A stretch of DNA of 64,000 nucleotides from the NCBI GenBank assembly GCA_022822325.1, contig JAJEBW010000045.1:1-64000 (forward strand), in the 5' to 3' direction. Position numbers and translations under genes: made by a program. Position 1 is the first letter of the stretch. Every line of letters begins with the position of its first letter. The notes beneath the pieces were generated by a model that saw only the letters and a list, made by a program, of their open reading frames with translations, searched no databases and had not been told where the DNA came from. This document shows, in pieces, positions 24,984 through 33,491 of the stretch. This stretch comes from Gemmatimonadota bacterium. GTDB lineage: Bacteria; Gemmatimonadota; Gemmatimonadetes; Longimicrobiales; Gaopeijiaceae.

Positions 24984-26182
24984 GCGCCCGGACCGGCTTT
25001 CTTCCCAAAGAGGTCCTCCCGCTCGTTGGCGAAGAGACGGCCCCCGCGGACGGGCTCGGAGAGATCGAACCGCTTCTGCGCGAGATGGCGCGCCGGGGCG
25101 CCTCCGACCTGCACCTGACCGTGGCCACCCCGCCCCGCCTGCGGATCGACGGACAGTTGACCGAGGCGGAGACCGGGGACGGCCGCGCGCTCGAACCCGC
25201 CGATACCGACCGCCTCGCCCGCTGCATCCTCGATTCGGAACAGCGCGGTCACTTCGCCGCGCGGGGCGAGATCGACCTCGCCTTCGAGATCCCGGGACTC
25301 GCGCGCTTCCGCGGCAACTGCTTCCGCCAGCGGGGACAGGCCGCAATCGTGGTGCGGCAGATCCCCGAGCGCACCCCGCCTCTGTCCGAACTGGGGTTGC
25401 CCGCGGTTCTGCACCGCTTCGCCAGTCTTCCCCGCGGTCTGGTGCTGGTCACCGGTCCCACCGGCTCGGGCAAGTCCACCACCCTGGCGGCAATCGTCGA
25501 TCACATAAACCGTACGCGTCCGGGCCACATCATCACCCTGGAGGATCCGGTGGAGTTCGTCCATCGGCACCGGCGCTGCATCGTCAACCAGCGCGAGGTT
25601 GGCCGGGACGCCGCGAGCTTTCGTCTTGCGTTGCGGCAGGCGTTGCGCCAGGACCCGGACGTGATTCTGGTCGGCGAGATGCGCGACCCCGAAACGATGG
25701 AGACGGCGCTGACGATCGCCGAGACCGGCCATCTCGTCCTCTCGACCCTGCACACCAATTCGGCCTCCGACGCCGTCACCCGCGTGATCGACGCCTTTCC
25801 GGCCGAGCGCCAGGGGCAGGTGCGGGCACAGTTGGCGGCGGTGTTGCAGGGGGTGGCGACCCAACTTCTGGTTCCGCGCAGGGGAGGGAGCGGGAGAGTG
25901 GCCGCGGTCGAGGTCATGGTCTGCACCGCAGCCGTGCGGGCGGTGATTCGCGACGGCAAGACGCACCAGATCCGTTCCTTGATGCAGGCTGGACGGCGGC
26001 ATGGAATGCGCACTCTCAACGACGCTCTCGGGGCGCTGTATCTGAATGGCGACGCGACGCTGGAGGCGGTGCTCGGGGTCAGTCCGGATCCCGGCGAACT
26101 GCTGCGAGCCGTGGGCGAACGGGCGCCGGACGACCTTCCCGGCTTCGTCGCGGGAACGGAGGAGGGGGGATGGGGGTCGTGA
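24980..26182 (+). CDS. pilT: Type IV pilus retraction ATPase PilT
   Basis: A 400-residue secretion-type ATPase. The N-terminal PAS-like part has EMARRGASDLHLTVATPPRLR, diagnostic of PilT. Walker A GPTGSGKST lies at about 159-167, the Asp box TLEDPVEF, Walker B DPDVILVGEMRD at about 225-236, and the His box TGHLVLSTLHTNSA. PilT powers pilus depolymerisation, twitching and DNA uptake at the inner-membrane base. It is longer than the typical 345-380 residues at the C-terminus. The start overlaps comEA by 4 bp, and the end overlaps pilC by 13 bp. A PilU-type paralogue cannot be excluded. Confidence 0.92.
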   Translation: MSARTGFLPKEVLPLVGEETAPADGLGEIEPLLREMARRGASDLHLTVATPPRLRIDGQLTEAETGDGRALEPADTDRLARCILDSEQRGHFAARGEIDLAFEIPGLARFRGNCFRQRGQAAIVVRQIPERTPPLSELGLPAVLHRFASLPRGLVLVTGPTGSGKSTTLAAIVDHINRTRPGHIITLEDPVEFVHRHRRCIVNQREVGRDAASFRLALRQALRQDPDVILVGEMRDPETMETALTIAETGHLVLSTLHTNSASDAVTRVIDAFPAERQGQVRAQLAAVLQGVATQLLVPRRGGSGRVAAVEVMVCTAAVRAVIRDGKTHQIRSLMQAGRRHGMRTLNDALGALYLNGDATLEAVLGVSPDPGELLRAVGERAPDDLPGFVAGTEEGGWGS

Positions 26183-27219
26183 AGCGGGTTCCGCCCCGCG
26201 AAATCGCGGTCTTCATGCGCCTCTTCGCGACGATGATCGAGGCGGGGCTGCCGATCGTCTCCAGTCTGGCGATTCTCGGAAGACAGACGGGGCACCGGGT
26301 CCTGCGCGACGTGATCGGCGGCCTCATCCGCGATGTCCAGGCCGGGGAGACGCTGGCCGGGGCGATGCGTCGCCACCCGCGAGTCTTCTCGGATCTCAGC
26401 GTGCATATGGTGGCCGCGGGGGAGGCGGCGGGCGCGCTCGACACGATCCTGGGCCGGCTCTCCGGATTCCTGGAGAAGAGCAACGCGCTGGCTCGCAAGG
26501 TGCGCGCGGCGATGATCTATCCGGCGCTGATCCTCGTCGTGACCGGGCTCGCCGTCGGCGTCCTTCTTGCCTTCGTGATCCCCACCTTCGAGGAGATGTT
26601 CGCTTCGGCGGGGGTTGCGCTGCCGCTTCCCACCCGGCTGGTGATCGCCGCCTCCGGCTTCCTTCAGCGCAACTGGGCTGCGCTGGCGGGGACCTCGGTC
26701 CTCCTGGCGTTGGCGGCGCTGCGCTTTCGCCGGTCTCCGCGCGGACGGCTGGCGACCGATCGGTTGCTTCTGGCGCTGCCGGTGGTGGGCGATGTGCTGC
26801 GCAAGGCCGGAGTGGCGCGCTTCACCCGGACGCTGGGGACGCTGGTGGCCTCCGGGGTGTCGATTCTGAAGGGGCTGGAGGTCACCGCGCACACCGCCGG
26901 CAACCGCGTGATTCACGATGCCGTCCTCCGCTCCCGGGAATCGATTGCGGGCGGGGCGACGATCGCCGGTCCGCTCGAAGCCTCGGGCGCCTTCACCCCG
27001 ATGGTGGTGCGCATGGTGGAGGTGGGGGAGCAGACCGGCGGCCTGGACGAGATGCTGAAGCGGATCGCCGACTTCTACGACGACGAGGTGGACGCCGCGC
27101 TCGATCTGCTGATCGCCGCGGTGGAGCCGGTGATGATCGTGGTGCTGGGCGTGGTGGTGGGGGGGATGATCGTCGCCATGTACCTGCCGATCCTCGACAT
27201 GATGAATCTGGTGGCCTGA
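26170..27219 (+). CDS. pilC: Type IV pilus inner-membrane platform protein PilC
   Basis: A 349-residue protein with two T2SSF domains: about 10-135 (FMRLFATMIEAGLPIVSSLAIL) and 215-340 (FTRTLGTLVASGVSILKGLEVT). Membrane helices are at about 117-140 (AMIYPALILVVTGLAVGVLLAF), 160-185, and the C-terminus (AVEPVMIVVLGVVVGGMIVAMYLPI). It lacks the roughly 50-60 residue N-terminal lobe of the common 400-residue PilC. The ATG at 26170 follows GGAGGGGG inside the end of pilT. PilC couples the PilB/PilT motors to pilin insertion. No pilB is present in the window. Confidence 0.9.
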   Translation: MGVVKRVPPREIAVFMRLFATMIEAGLPIVSSLAILGRQTGHRVLRDVIGGLIRDVQAGETLAGAMRRHPRVFSDLSVHMVAAGEAAGALDTILGRLSGFLEKSNALARKVRAAMIYPALILVVTGLAVGVLLAFVIPTFEEMFASAGVALPLPTRLVIAASGFLQRNWAALAGTSVLLALAALRFRRSPRGRLATDRLLLALPVVGDVLRKAGVARFTRTLGTLVASGVSILKGLEVTAHTAGNRVIHDAVLRSRESIAGGATIAGPLEASGAFTPMVVRMVEVGEQTGGLDEMLKRIADFYDDEVDAALDLLIAAVEPVMIVVLGVVVGGMIVAMYLPILDMMNLVA

Positions 27220-27417
27220 CGGGTTCCGCGGCGCTCGAGGTTGCATCCGTCCCGGCGGCGACTGTAGCTTGCGCGCCGTCGGGCCGGTGCTTCCCGCTTC
27301 CCTTCCGCCGCCGCTCGCCGGGGTGGTTCGGGATCCCCGCGGGGAACTCCGCTCGCGCACATCCGAACGCGCTTCCCAATCAATTCGCGCCCCTCCCTCC
27401 CAAGGAGCCCCCACATC

Positions 27418-29139
27418 ATGGATTTTGTCCAGAGCGTCACCGACTTCCTGACCGCCTGGGTGGTCGAGGCCGGCATCTCGGTCGGCGGCGAGAAGATTCC
27501 CTTCATGGTGATGCTGCTCCTGGGGATCGGCGGATACCTGACGCTGCGGCTCGGGTTCATCCAGCTCTCGCGGCTCGGGCACGGGATCGCGGTCGCGACC
27601 GGCAAGTACGACAATCCGGAAGACGCGGGCGACGTCACCCACTTCCAGGCGCTGACCACCGCGCTCTCGGCGACGGTCGGGATCGGCAACATCGCCGGGG
27701 TGGCGCTGGCGATCCACTGGGGCGGTCCGGGCGCGCTCTTCTGGATGTGGGTCACGGCGGGGCTGGGGATGGCCACCAAGTACGCCGAGGTTACCCTTGC
27801 GCAACGCTACCGGGTCCGCGAGCACGAGGGCGAATGGGCGGGCACGGTCTCCGGCGGACCCATGTACTACATCGAGCGCGGGCTGGGACCGAACTGGAAG
27901 TGGATGGCGATCTTCTTCGCCTTCGTGTTGGGGATTACGGCCTTCCTGACCGGGAACGGAATTCAGGCCAACACCGTCGCCGACAACCTGGAGACGCAGT
28001 TCGGGATTCCCACGTGGGTCAGCGGCCTGCTGACCTCGGGTGTGGTCGCGGCGGTGATCCTGGGCGGGATCAGCCGGATCGGACGGGTGACGGCGGTGCT
28101 CGCGCCGCTGATGGCGCTGATCTACGTCGCGGGCGCGCTGATCGTCATCGCGATGAACGCCGCGGAGGTCTTCCCCACCTTCGGCCTGATCTTCCGCGAG
28201 GCCTTCAACCCGACCGCCGGCGTGGCCGGAACGGGGACCGGAGCCTTCCTGGTCACGCTGATGTACGGGGTGCGGCGGGGACTCTTCTCGAACGAGGCCG
28301 GACAGGGATCGGCGCCGATCGCCCACTCGGCGGCCAAGACCGAGGAACCGGTCTCGGAAGGGGTGGTCGCGCTCCTGGAACCCTTCATCGACACGATCAT
28401 CATCTGCACCATGACCGGCCTGCTCGTCATCATGACCGGCGTATGGAACGCCCGCTTCGAGACCGAGGTCGTTCTGAGCGGGGGCGATCTCTCCTACCGC
28501 GCGGTGCAGCTCGACGGCGGCTCGATGGAGGTGGCCTCCGACCTGCCGATCCGGATCGACGATGGCTATCACGCCGCGACGGGACCGACCGATCCGCAGC
28601 TCTCCTGGCACGAAGTTCCCATCGAGCGGCTCTTTGTGGACGTGGCGCAGACGCGGCCCTTCAGCGGAACGATCGATCCGGAGGCCGGAATGGCGGCCGG
28701 CGACGACGGCGGCACGCACACCGCGCTCTACGGAATGGCGGTCGAGAGCGGGGCGCCCCTCACCATGGCGGCCTTCCGGCAGGGGCTCGCGCCGCTGGGG
28801 GACTGGGGACACTACATCGTTCTCTTCTCGGTGCTGCTCTTCGCGATCTCGACGGCGATCGCCTGGAGCTACTACGGCGACCGTTGCGCCAACTACCTCT
28901 TCGGGGCGGGGGCGGTGATTCCCTACAAGATCATCTTCGTAGGGGTTCACTTCGTCGGCGCGTTGCTGCCGCTCAGCGTGATCTGGGCCATGGGCGACGT
29001 GCTTCTGGGGATCGTGATCTGGCCGAATCTGATCGCACTGGCGATCCTGGCCCCGAAGGTCGGGGAGATGACGCGCAGCTACTTCGATCGCCGGCCCTGG
29101 GAGAAGGTGCGCGCAGGGCGGAGCGACTCGCGGCCGTAG
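27418..29139 (+). CDS. Alanine/glycine:cation symporter (AGCS) family transporter
   Basis: A 573-residue sodium- or proton-coupled amino acid carrier with an AAGGAG ribosome site. Family motifs: FQALTTALSATVGIGNIAGVALA, GGPGALFWMWVTAGLGMATKYAEV, GPMYYIERGLG, VRRGLFSNEAGQGSAPIAHSAA, and AISTAIAWSYYGDR. Typical members are 440-500 residues. The excess is a hydrophilic stretch of about 100 residues (about 345-445) between IIICTMTGLLVIMTGVW and DWGHYIVLFSVLLF, predicted to be a large extracytoplasmic loop. The C-terminal codons overlap the convergent dinB gene by 61 bp. Confidence 0.9.
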   Translation: MDFVQSVTDFLTAWVVEAGISVGGEKIPFMVMLLLGIGGYLTLRLGFIQLSRLGHGIAVATGKYDNPEDAGDVTHFQALTTALSATVGIGNIAGVALAIHWGGPGALFWMWVTAGLGMATKYAEVTLAQRYRVREHEGEWAGTVSGGPMYYIERGLGPNWKWMAIFFAFVLGITAFLTGNGIQANTVADNLETQFGIPTWVSGLLTSGVVAAVILGGISRIGRVTAVLAPLMALIYVAGALIVIAMNAAEVFPTFGLIFREAFNPTAGVAGTGTGAFLVTLMYGVRRGLFSNEAGQGSAPIAHSAAKTEEPVSEGVVALLEPFIDTIIICTMTGLLVIMTGVWNARFETEVVLSGGDLSYRAVQLDGGSMEVASDLPIRIDDGYHAATGPTDPQLSWHEVPIERLFVDVAQTRPFSGTIDPEAGMAAGDDGGTHTALYGMAVESGAPLTMAAFRQGLAPLGDWGHYIVLFSVLLFAISTAIAWSYYGDRCANYLFGAGAVIPYKIIFVGVHFVGALLPLSVIWAMGDVLLGIVIWPNLIALAILAPKVGEMTRSYFDRRPWEKVRAGRSDSRP

Positions 29140-30296
29140 CGCTCGCGGATCCGGTCGACGGCGCGGGCGATCGTCCGATCCCGTTCCGATTCGAGCGCCG
29201 GGGCCTCGCCGAAGAGGTCCCGCTGGGCGCTCTCCGCCTGGCGCACAAGATTGGCGACCCCGACGCCCAGGAGACGGGCCGGTGCGCGGCGGCGGTGGCG
29301 GAGCGAATGGAGGAGGGGGGCGGCGGTCGCGAAGATGGCGCGATCGGTCTCGATGCCCTCGGGCTGGGTGCTCGCCGCCTGCCGGGTCCTGAAGTCATGA
29401 TCCCGCAGCTTGACGGTCACGGTGCGAGCGCGGAGTCCGGCGCGGCGAAGCTGGGCGCCGACCCCGGCGCTGAGCTGGAGGAGACGACGCTCGAGTTCGT
29501 CGTCGTCCTGGAGGTCGCTGTGGAAGGTGCGCTCCGAACTGATCGACCGCCGCGGTTCGCGAACGCCGATCTCGCTCGGATCGATCCCGCGGACCCGTTC
29601 CCAGAGCCAGGCCCCCCGCGCACTCCCGAACCAGCGTTCCAGCCACGCGCGCTCGACCGCGGCGGCATCGGCGCAGCTACGGAGTCCCTTCTTCCGCAGC
29701 CGCCGCACGAAGGCGGGCCCGATCCCCGGCAGGGCCTCGAGCGGAAAGGGCGCCATGAAGCCGGCCTCGCCGCCCGCCGGCACGATGTGCACCCCGTCGG
29801 GCTTGGCCAGACGGGTCGCGACCTTGGCCACGAGACGCTGGCTGCCGCCCCCGATCGACACCGTCACCCGGGTTCGGTCGCGCACCTCGCGGCGGATCCG
29901 CTCGGCCGTCGCGGCCGCCTCCTCGCCCTTCAACAACCGCTCCGTCCCGGTGAAGTCCAGGTAGAACTCGTCGACGGAAGCGGGCTGCACAACCGGCGAG
30001 AGCTCCTCGAGGACCGTCCTCACCGCCCGGCTGCGTTCCCCGACCGCTCCGCGCGGCACCGGCACGACCAGCGCCTCCGGACACAACCCGAGGGCGCGCG
30101 CGGTGGGCATTCCCGAACGCACTCCGTACTCGCGCGCGCCGTACGACGCCGATGTCACCACCCCGCGACCGCTCCGTCCCCCGACGAGCAGGAGCGGGTG
30201 CCTCCCGGCCCCCTCCGGGTCTTCCATCCGCGCCACCTGCACGAAGAAACTGTCGCAATCGACCAGGAAGATCGTGCGGGGCCCTTGCCTCGGCAT
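29079..30296 (-). CDS. dinB: DNA polymerase IV (Y-family)
   Basis: A 405-residue error-prone polymerase. The palm motifs with the metal-binding acidic residues are present: [18 protein letters not shown] and [13 protein letters not shown]. Also visible are the [17 protein letters not shown] finger motif, the [16 protein letters not shown] helix-hairpin-helix thumb, and a little-finger domain ([15 protein letters not shown]). The ATG at 30296 has a GGAG site in CCGGAGACACG. No clear SOS box was seen upstream. It is divergent from the superoxide dismutase gene (94-bp gap) and convergent with the AGCS gene. Confidence 0.92.
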   Translation of the reverse strand: MPRQGPRTIFLVDCDSFFVQVARMEDPEGAGRHPLLLVGGRSGRGVVTSASYGAREYGVRSGMPTARALGLCPEALVVPVPRGAVGERSRAVRTVLEELSPVVQPASVDEFYLDFTGTERLLKGEEAAATAERIRREVRDRTRVTVSIGGGSQRLVAKVATRLAKPDGVHIVPAGGEAGFMAPFPLEALPGIGPAFVRRLRKKGLRSCADAAAVERAWLERWFGSARGAWLWERVRGIDPSEIGVREPRRSISSERTFHSDLQDDDELERRLLQLSAGVGAQLRRAGLRARTVTVKLRDHDFRTRQAASTQPEGIETDRAIFATAAPLLHSLRHRRRAPARLLGVGVANLVRQAESAQRDLFGEAPALESERDRTIARAVDRIRERYGRESLRPARTFSQGRRSK

Positions 30297-30390
30297 CGTG
30301 TCTCCGGTCAAATTCACCTTCCCCTCACCGACAGGCGCGGCGATCAAGCCGGGCCTCCAAGCTAACCCGCCTCACTGGAGAGTCGCCACC

Positions 30391-31008
30391 GTGGCCTACC
30401 CCTTCGAACTCCCTGCTCTCGGCTATCCCTTCGACGCGCTCGAACCGCACATCGACGCTCGCACCATGGAGATCCACCACGGGCGGCATCACGCGGCCTA
30501 CACCGCCAACCTGAATGCCGCCCTCAAGGACCACGCCGGTCTCCATGGGCTGTCGGCCGAGGCGCTCCTCTCCGACCTCGACGCCCTCCCCGACTCCATT
30601 CGGGGCGCCGTGCGCAACAACGGCGGCGGCTTCGTCAATCACAATCTCTTCTGGCAGATCCTGGCCCCGGGCGGCGGCGACGCGCCGGAAGGAGCGCTCG
30701 CCGAGGCGATCGACGCGTCCTTCGGGGACCTCGACGCCTTCCGGCGCCAGTTCGCGGCCGCGGCGATGGGACGCTTCGGCAGCGGTTGGGCCTGGCTGGT
30801 TGCGGGCGGCGACGGCCTCCGGATCGCATCCACTCCCAATCAGGACACCCCGGTCATGGCGGGGCGGACCCCCATCCTCGGCCTCGACCTCTGGGAGCAC
30901 GCCTACTACCTCAATTACCAGAACCGGCGTCCCGACTACGTCGCCGCCTTCTGGAGGGTCGTGAATTGGACGGTGGCGGGCGATCGTTTCGCCGACGCGG
31001 CCGACTGA
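30391..31008 (+). CDS. sodB: Iron/manganese superoxide dismutase
   Basis: A 205-residue cytoplasmic dismutase converting superoxide to hydrogen peroxide and oxygen. The metal ligands are all present: His29 ([11 protein letters not shown]), His84 ([11 protein letters not shown]), Asp166 and His170 ([16 protein letters not shown]). The start is a GTG at 30391 with an ACTGGAGAG site upstream, giving the usual family N-terminus [19 protein letters not shown] cannot firmly assign iron or manganese from sequence alone. It is divergent from dinB and 61 bp upstream of marC. Confidence 0.93.
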   Translation: MAYPFELPALGYPFDALEPHIDARTMEIHHGRHHAAYTANLNAALKDHAGLHGLSAEALLSDLDALPDSIRGAVRNNGGGFVNHNLFWQILAPGGGDAPEGALAEAIDASFGDLDAFRRQFAAAAMGRFGSGWAWLVAGGDGLRIASTPNQDTPVMAGRTPILGLDLWEHAYYLNYQNRRPDYVAAFWRVVNWTVAGDRFADAAD

Positions 31009-31069
31009 CCCTCACCTTCTTCCCTCGCGCCCCGGTTCCCTCCAGGCGGAACCGCGCGCCGGCGATCCC

Positions 31070-31708
31070 ATGAGTTCCGACGTCTCCTTCGCGGTTGTCG
31101 CCTTCACCTCGTTGCTGATGGTGTACAATCCACTCAGCGCGATGCCGATGTTCGCCTCGCTGACCGCGGCCCAGGCCGTGCGCGAACGCCGTCAGGTCGC
31201 ATTCATGGCCGTGCTGACCTCGGTCGTGGTGATGCTGGTCTTCGCGTTGGCCGGTGCGTCGATCCTGCGCTTCTTCGCGATCACCACCGAGGCCTTCCAG
31301 ATTACCGCGGGGGTCATCTTCTTCGGAATCGGCTCGGACATGCTGCAGGCCCGCCGCTCCCGGGTCAAGACGACGCGGCGCGAGCAGGACGAAGCCGCCG
31401 GCCGCGAGAATGTGGCGATCATCCCACTGGGACTGCCCACCCTGGCGGGGCCGGGCGCAATGGTGACGGTGATCACTCTCGTCGGCCAGGCCGCGAACCC
31501 GGTGCAGATCGGCACCGTCTATCTGGCCGTGACGCTGGTGGGAGCGGTTGCGCTTCCCTGCCTTCTCCTCGCCCCGGCCGCTCTCAATGCACTGGGACGC
31601 ACCGGCCTCAACGTCGTCACCCGCATCATGGGGCTTCTGGTGATGGTGGTGGGGGTGCAGCTCGCGATCAACGGGGTCAGCGCCGTGGTCGCGAATTGGC
31701 GCGGATGA
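31070..31708 (+). CDS. MarC family (UPF0056) inner-membrane protein
   Basis: A 212-residue protein with about six membrane helices. Typical MarC features are the N-terminal FTSLLMVYNPLSAMPMFASLT, the ITAGVIFFGIGSDMLQ helix, the IIPLGLPTLAGPGAMVTVITL motif, and a final VVTRIMGLLVMVVGVQLAINGV helix. The family is conserved but its transport or signalling role is not established, and the old link to antibiotic resistance has been withdrawn. A 7-bp inverted repeat (CGGTTCC/GGAACCG, 31033-31054) lies just before the start and could affect its translation. Confidence 0.88.
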   Translation: MSSDVSFAVVAFTSLLMVYNPLSAMPMFASLTAAQAVRERRQVAFMAVLTSVVVMLVFALAGASILRFFAITTEAFQITAGVIFFGIGSDMLQARRSRVKTTRREQDEAAGRENVAIIPLGLPTLAGPGAMVTVITLVGQAANPVQIGTVYLAVTLVGAVALPCLLLAPAALNALGRTGLNVVTRIMGLLVMVVGVQLAINGVSAVVANWRG

Positions 31709-31714
31709 GGGTGA

Positions 31715-31726
31715 AAACATATGTTT
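31715..31726. promoter_or_regulatory. AT-rich 12-bp palindrome upstream of the LysM protein gene
   Basis: AAACATATGTTT is a perfect dyad in an otherwise about 70% GC context, directly after the marC stop and 47 bp before the next start at 31773. It may be an operator or contain a promoter -10 region; there is no independent support. Confidence 0.35.
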
Positions 31727-31772
31727 ACCGACCCTTCGTCAGGTGCGGCCGAAATTTGACCAGGAGACCGAA

Positions 31773-32612
31773 ATGGGAAACCGGACGACGACTCGCGCAG
31801 GGACTTCCTCCGCGCTCGGCGACGGACGCCGGCCGGGGACGCTTCTGCGGTTCGGGATTGCGGCGGCGCTCCTTGCGGTTCCGGTCCAGGGGTGGGCCCA
31901 GAGCCTGACCGGTGGCCGCTCCAGCATGCAGGAGCAGTTCAACAAGGGGATCGAGTACGACTACACCCCCCTGCGGAACGCCGCTCACGTCATGCGCTTC
32001 GTCGAGCTGGGACTCCTCGTTCGGCTTCCGGGCAACGCGGACTACACGCTTCACCAGGTCAGCTTTCCCTACGCGCGCCCCGAGGTCAGGCTTTTCGTCG
32101 AGAGGTTGGCCCGGCAATATCGGCGCGCTTGCGGGGAACAGCTTGTGGTGACGAGCCTGACCCGTCCCCTGGACCGGCAGCCCCGAAACTCGTCGCCGCT
32201 GTCGGTCCACCCCAGGGGAATGGCCGTGGATCTCCGGCGCAGCAATGTGCGCGCCTGCCGAAGCTGGCTGGAGGATGTGCTGCTCCATCTCGAACGCAAC
32301 GGCACCGTGCAGGCGACGCGGGAACGTCGTCCTCCCCACTATCACATTGCGGTCTACACGCGCTCCTACGCGGCGTACGTGGCCCAGTTGGAGAACCGCG
32401 AGCCGGAACCGGATCTGCGGGCGGCGCAGTCGGCCGGCGGCCCGGGGAGTCCCGGCGTGATTCGGTACGAGGTCACTCCGGGGGATTCGCTATGGAGAAT
32501 TGCGTCGATGTACGGCACCAGCGTGGAACGCCTTCGCTCCATGAACGGACTGAGCGGCAATCGCATCTACCCGGGACAGATCATCCGGGTGAACCCGCCG
32601 TCGCCCGGATAG
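31773..32612 (+). CDS. Exported LAS-type peptidase-like protein with C-terminal LysM
   Basis: A 279-residue protein with a CAGGAGA site before the ATG at 31773 and a signal peptide ending near PVQGWAQ. The central domain (about 50-205) has SLTRPLDRQ...SVHPRGMAVDLR and PPHYHIAVY, i.e. the H...D and HxH zinc-ligand pattern of LAS metallopeptidases (M15/M74-like), as in DUF5715 proteins. The C-terminal about 45 residues are a LysM domain (YEVTPGDSLWRIASMYGTSVERLRSMNGL...IYPGQIIRV), which binds peptidoglycan. The predicted role is peptidoglycan binding and probably cleavage in the periplasm. It is followed by the GT2 gene on the same strand. Confidence 0.78.
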   Translation: MGNRTTTRAGTSSALGDGRRPGTLLRFGIAAALLAVPVQGWAQSLTGGRSSMQEQFNKGIEYDYTPLRNAAHVMRFVELGLLVRLPGNADYTLHQVSFPYARPEVRLFVERLARQYRRACGEQLVVTSLTRPLDRQPRNSSPLSVHPRGMAVDLRRSNVRACRSWLEDVLLHLERNGTVQATRERRPPHYHIAVYTRSYAAYVAQLENREPEPDLRAAQSAGGPGSPGVIRYEVTPGDSLWRIASMYGTSVERLRSMNGLSGNRIYPGQIIRVNPPSPG

Positions 32613-32657
32613 GCGCGCACCCGGTCCGGCTGGAGACCGGCAACCGGTCGCGGACCG

Positions 32658-33491
32658 ATGCCTGAGGAAGAGACGGGGCGGGTGGCGAGGACGAAGGTGG
32701 ACGCTTCGGCGGATTTCTCCACGCAACTCACCGTATCGGTTGTGGTTCCGGTCTACAACGAGGCGGCCACCGTCGAGCGGCTTCTCCGCAGCGTCGCCGA
32801 GGTTCCGGTCTCCATGGAGATCATCGTCGTGGACGACGGCTCGACCGATGGTACGCGCAAGCTGCTTCCCCGTCTTCGCGACCAGGGATTGATCGGCCAA
32901 CTCCTCTTTCACGATCGCAACCGGGGAAAGGGGGCGGCCTTGCGCACCGCCTTCGCGCATGCCACCGGCGACGTCGTCGTCGTTCAGGACGCCGACCTGG
33001 AGTACGACCCGGGCGCCATACCGCTCCTTCTGGCCCCCATCGCCGCGGGCGCGGCCGAAGCGGTGTACGGCTCCAGATTTCTCGCCCCCCGTCCACCAGG
33101 AGGCAAGCGTTTCTCCTGGCACCGATTCGGCAACCGGACGCTGACCTCTCTCAGCAATTGCCTCACCGGCTTCCGGCTCACCGACATGGAGACATGCCAG
33201 AAGATGATCCGGACCGACCTGCTCCAATCGCTGCCCCTTACGGTCGACCGCTTCGGAATCGAACCGGAGATCACGGCCCGGCTGGCGCAGGCCAGGGCGC
33301 GCATCCTGGAACTCCCGATCCCCTACCGGGGCCGTTCCTACGCCGAGGGCAAGAAGATCGGATGGAAGGACGGCGTGGCCGCAATCTGGTTCATCGCGCG
33401 CAGCAGCCTCCTGCCGCCCCGGGCGAGGCCCTGGAAGGGTCGCAATCCGCGGAACGCGCATCCACCGGCCCGAGGGAGGACTCGCCCATGA
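32658..33491 (+). CDS. GT2 family glycosyltransferase, dolichyl-phosphate mannosyltransferase-like
   Basis: A 277-residue GT-A fold enzyme. Nucleotide-sugar binding features are visible: SVVVPVYNEAATVERLL at about 27-43, EIIVVDDGSTDGT, NRGKGAALRTAFAHATGDVVVVQDADLEYDP (DAD metal motif), and GSRF. There are no membrane helices after the catalytic domain, so it resembles the soluble DPM1-type that transfers a sugar to a polyprenyl phosphate. The lipid acceptor and sugar are inferred. Its last 4 bp overlap the next gene. The C-terminus is Arg/Pro-rich and not conserved. Confidence 0.87.
   Translation: MPEEETGRVARTKVDASADFSTQLTVSVVVPVYNEAATVERLLRSVAEVPVSMEIIVVDDGSTDGTRKLLPRLRDQGLIGQLLFHDRNRGKGAALRTAFAHATGDVVVVQDADLEYDPGAIPLLLAPIAAGAAEAVYGSRFLAPRPPGGKRFSWHRFGNRTLTSLSNCLTGFRLTDMETCQKMIRTDLLQSLPLTVDRFGIEPEITARLAQARARILELPIPYRGRSYAEGKKIGWKDGVAAIWFIARSSLLPPRARPWKGRNPRNAHPPARGRTRP

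Noticed and set aside
31033-31054. Seven-base-pair inverted repeat before marC as a terminator or attenuator
   Set aside because: Short stem, no T-run and no alternative fold; reported only as a remark under marC.
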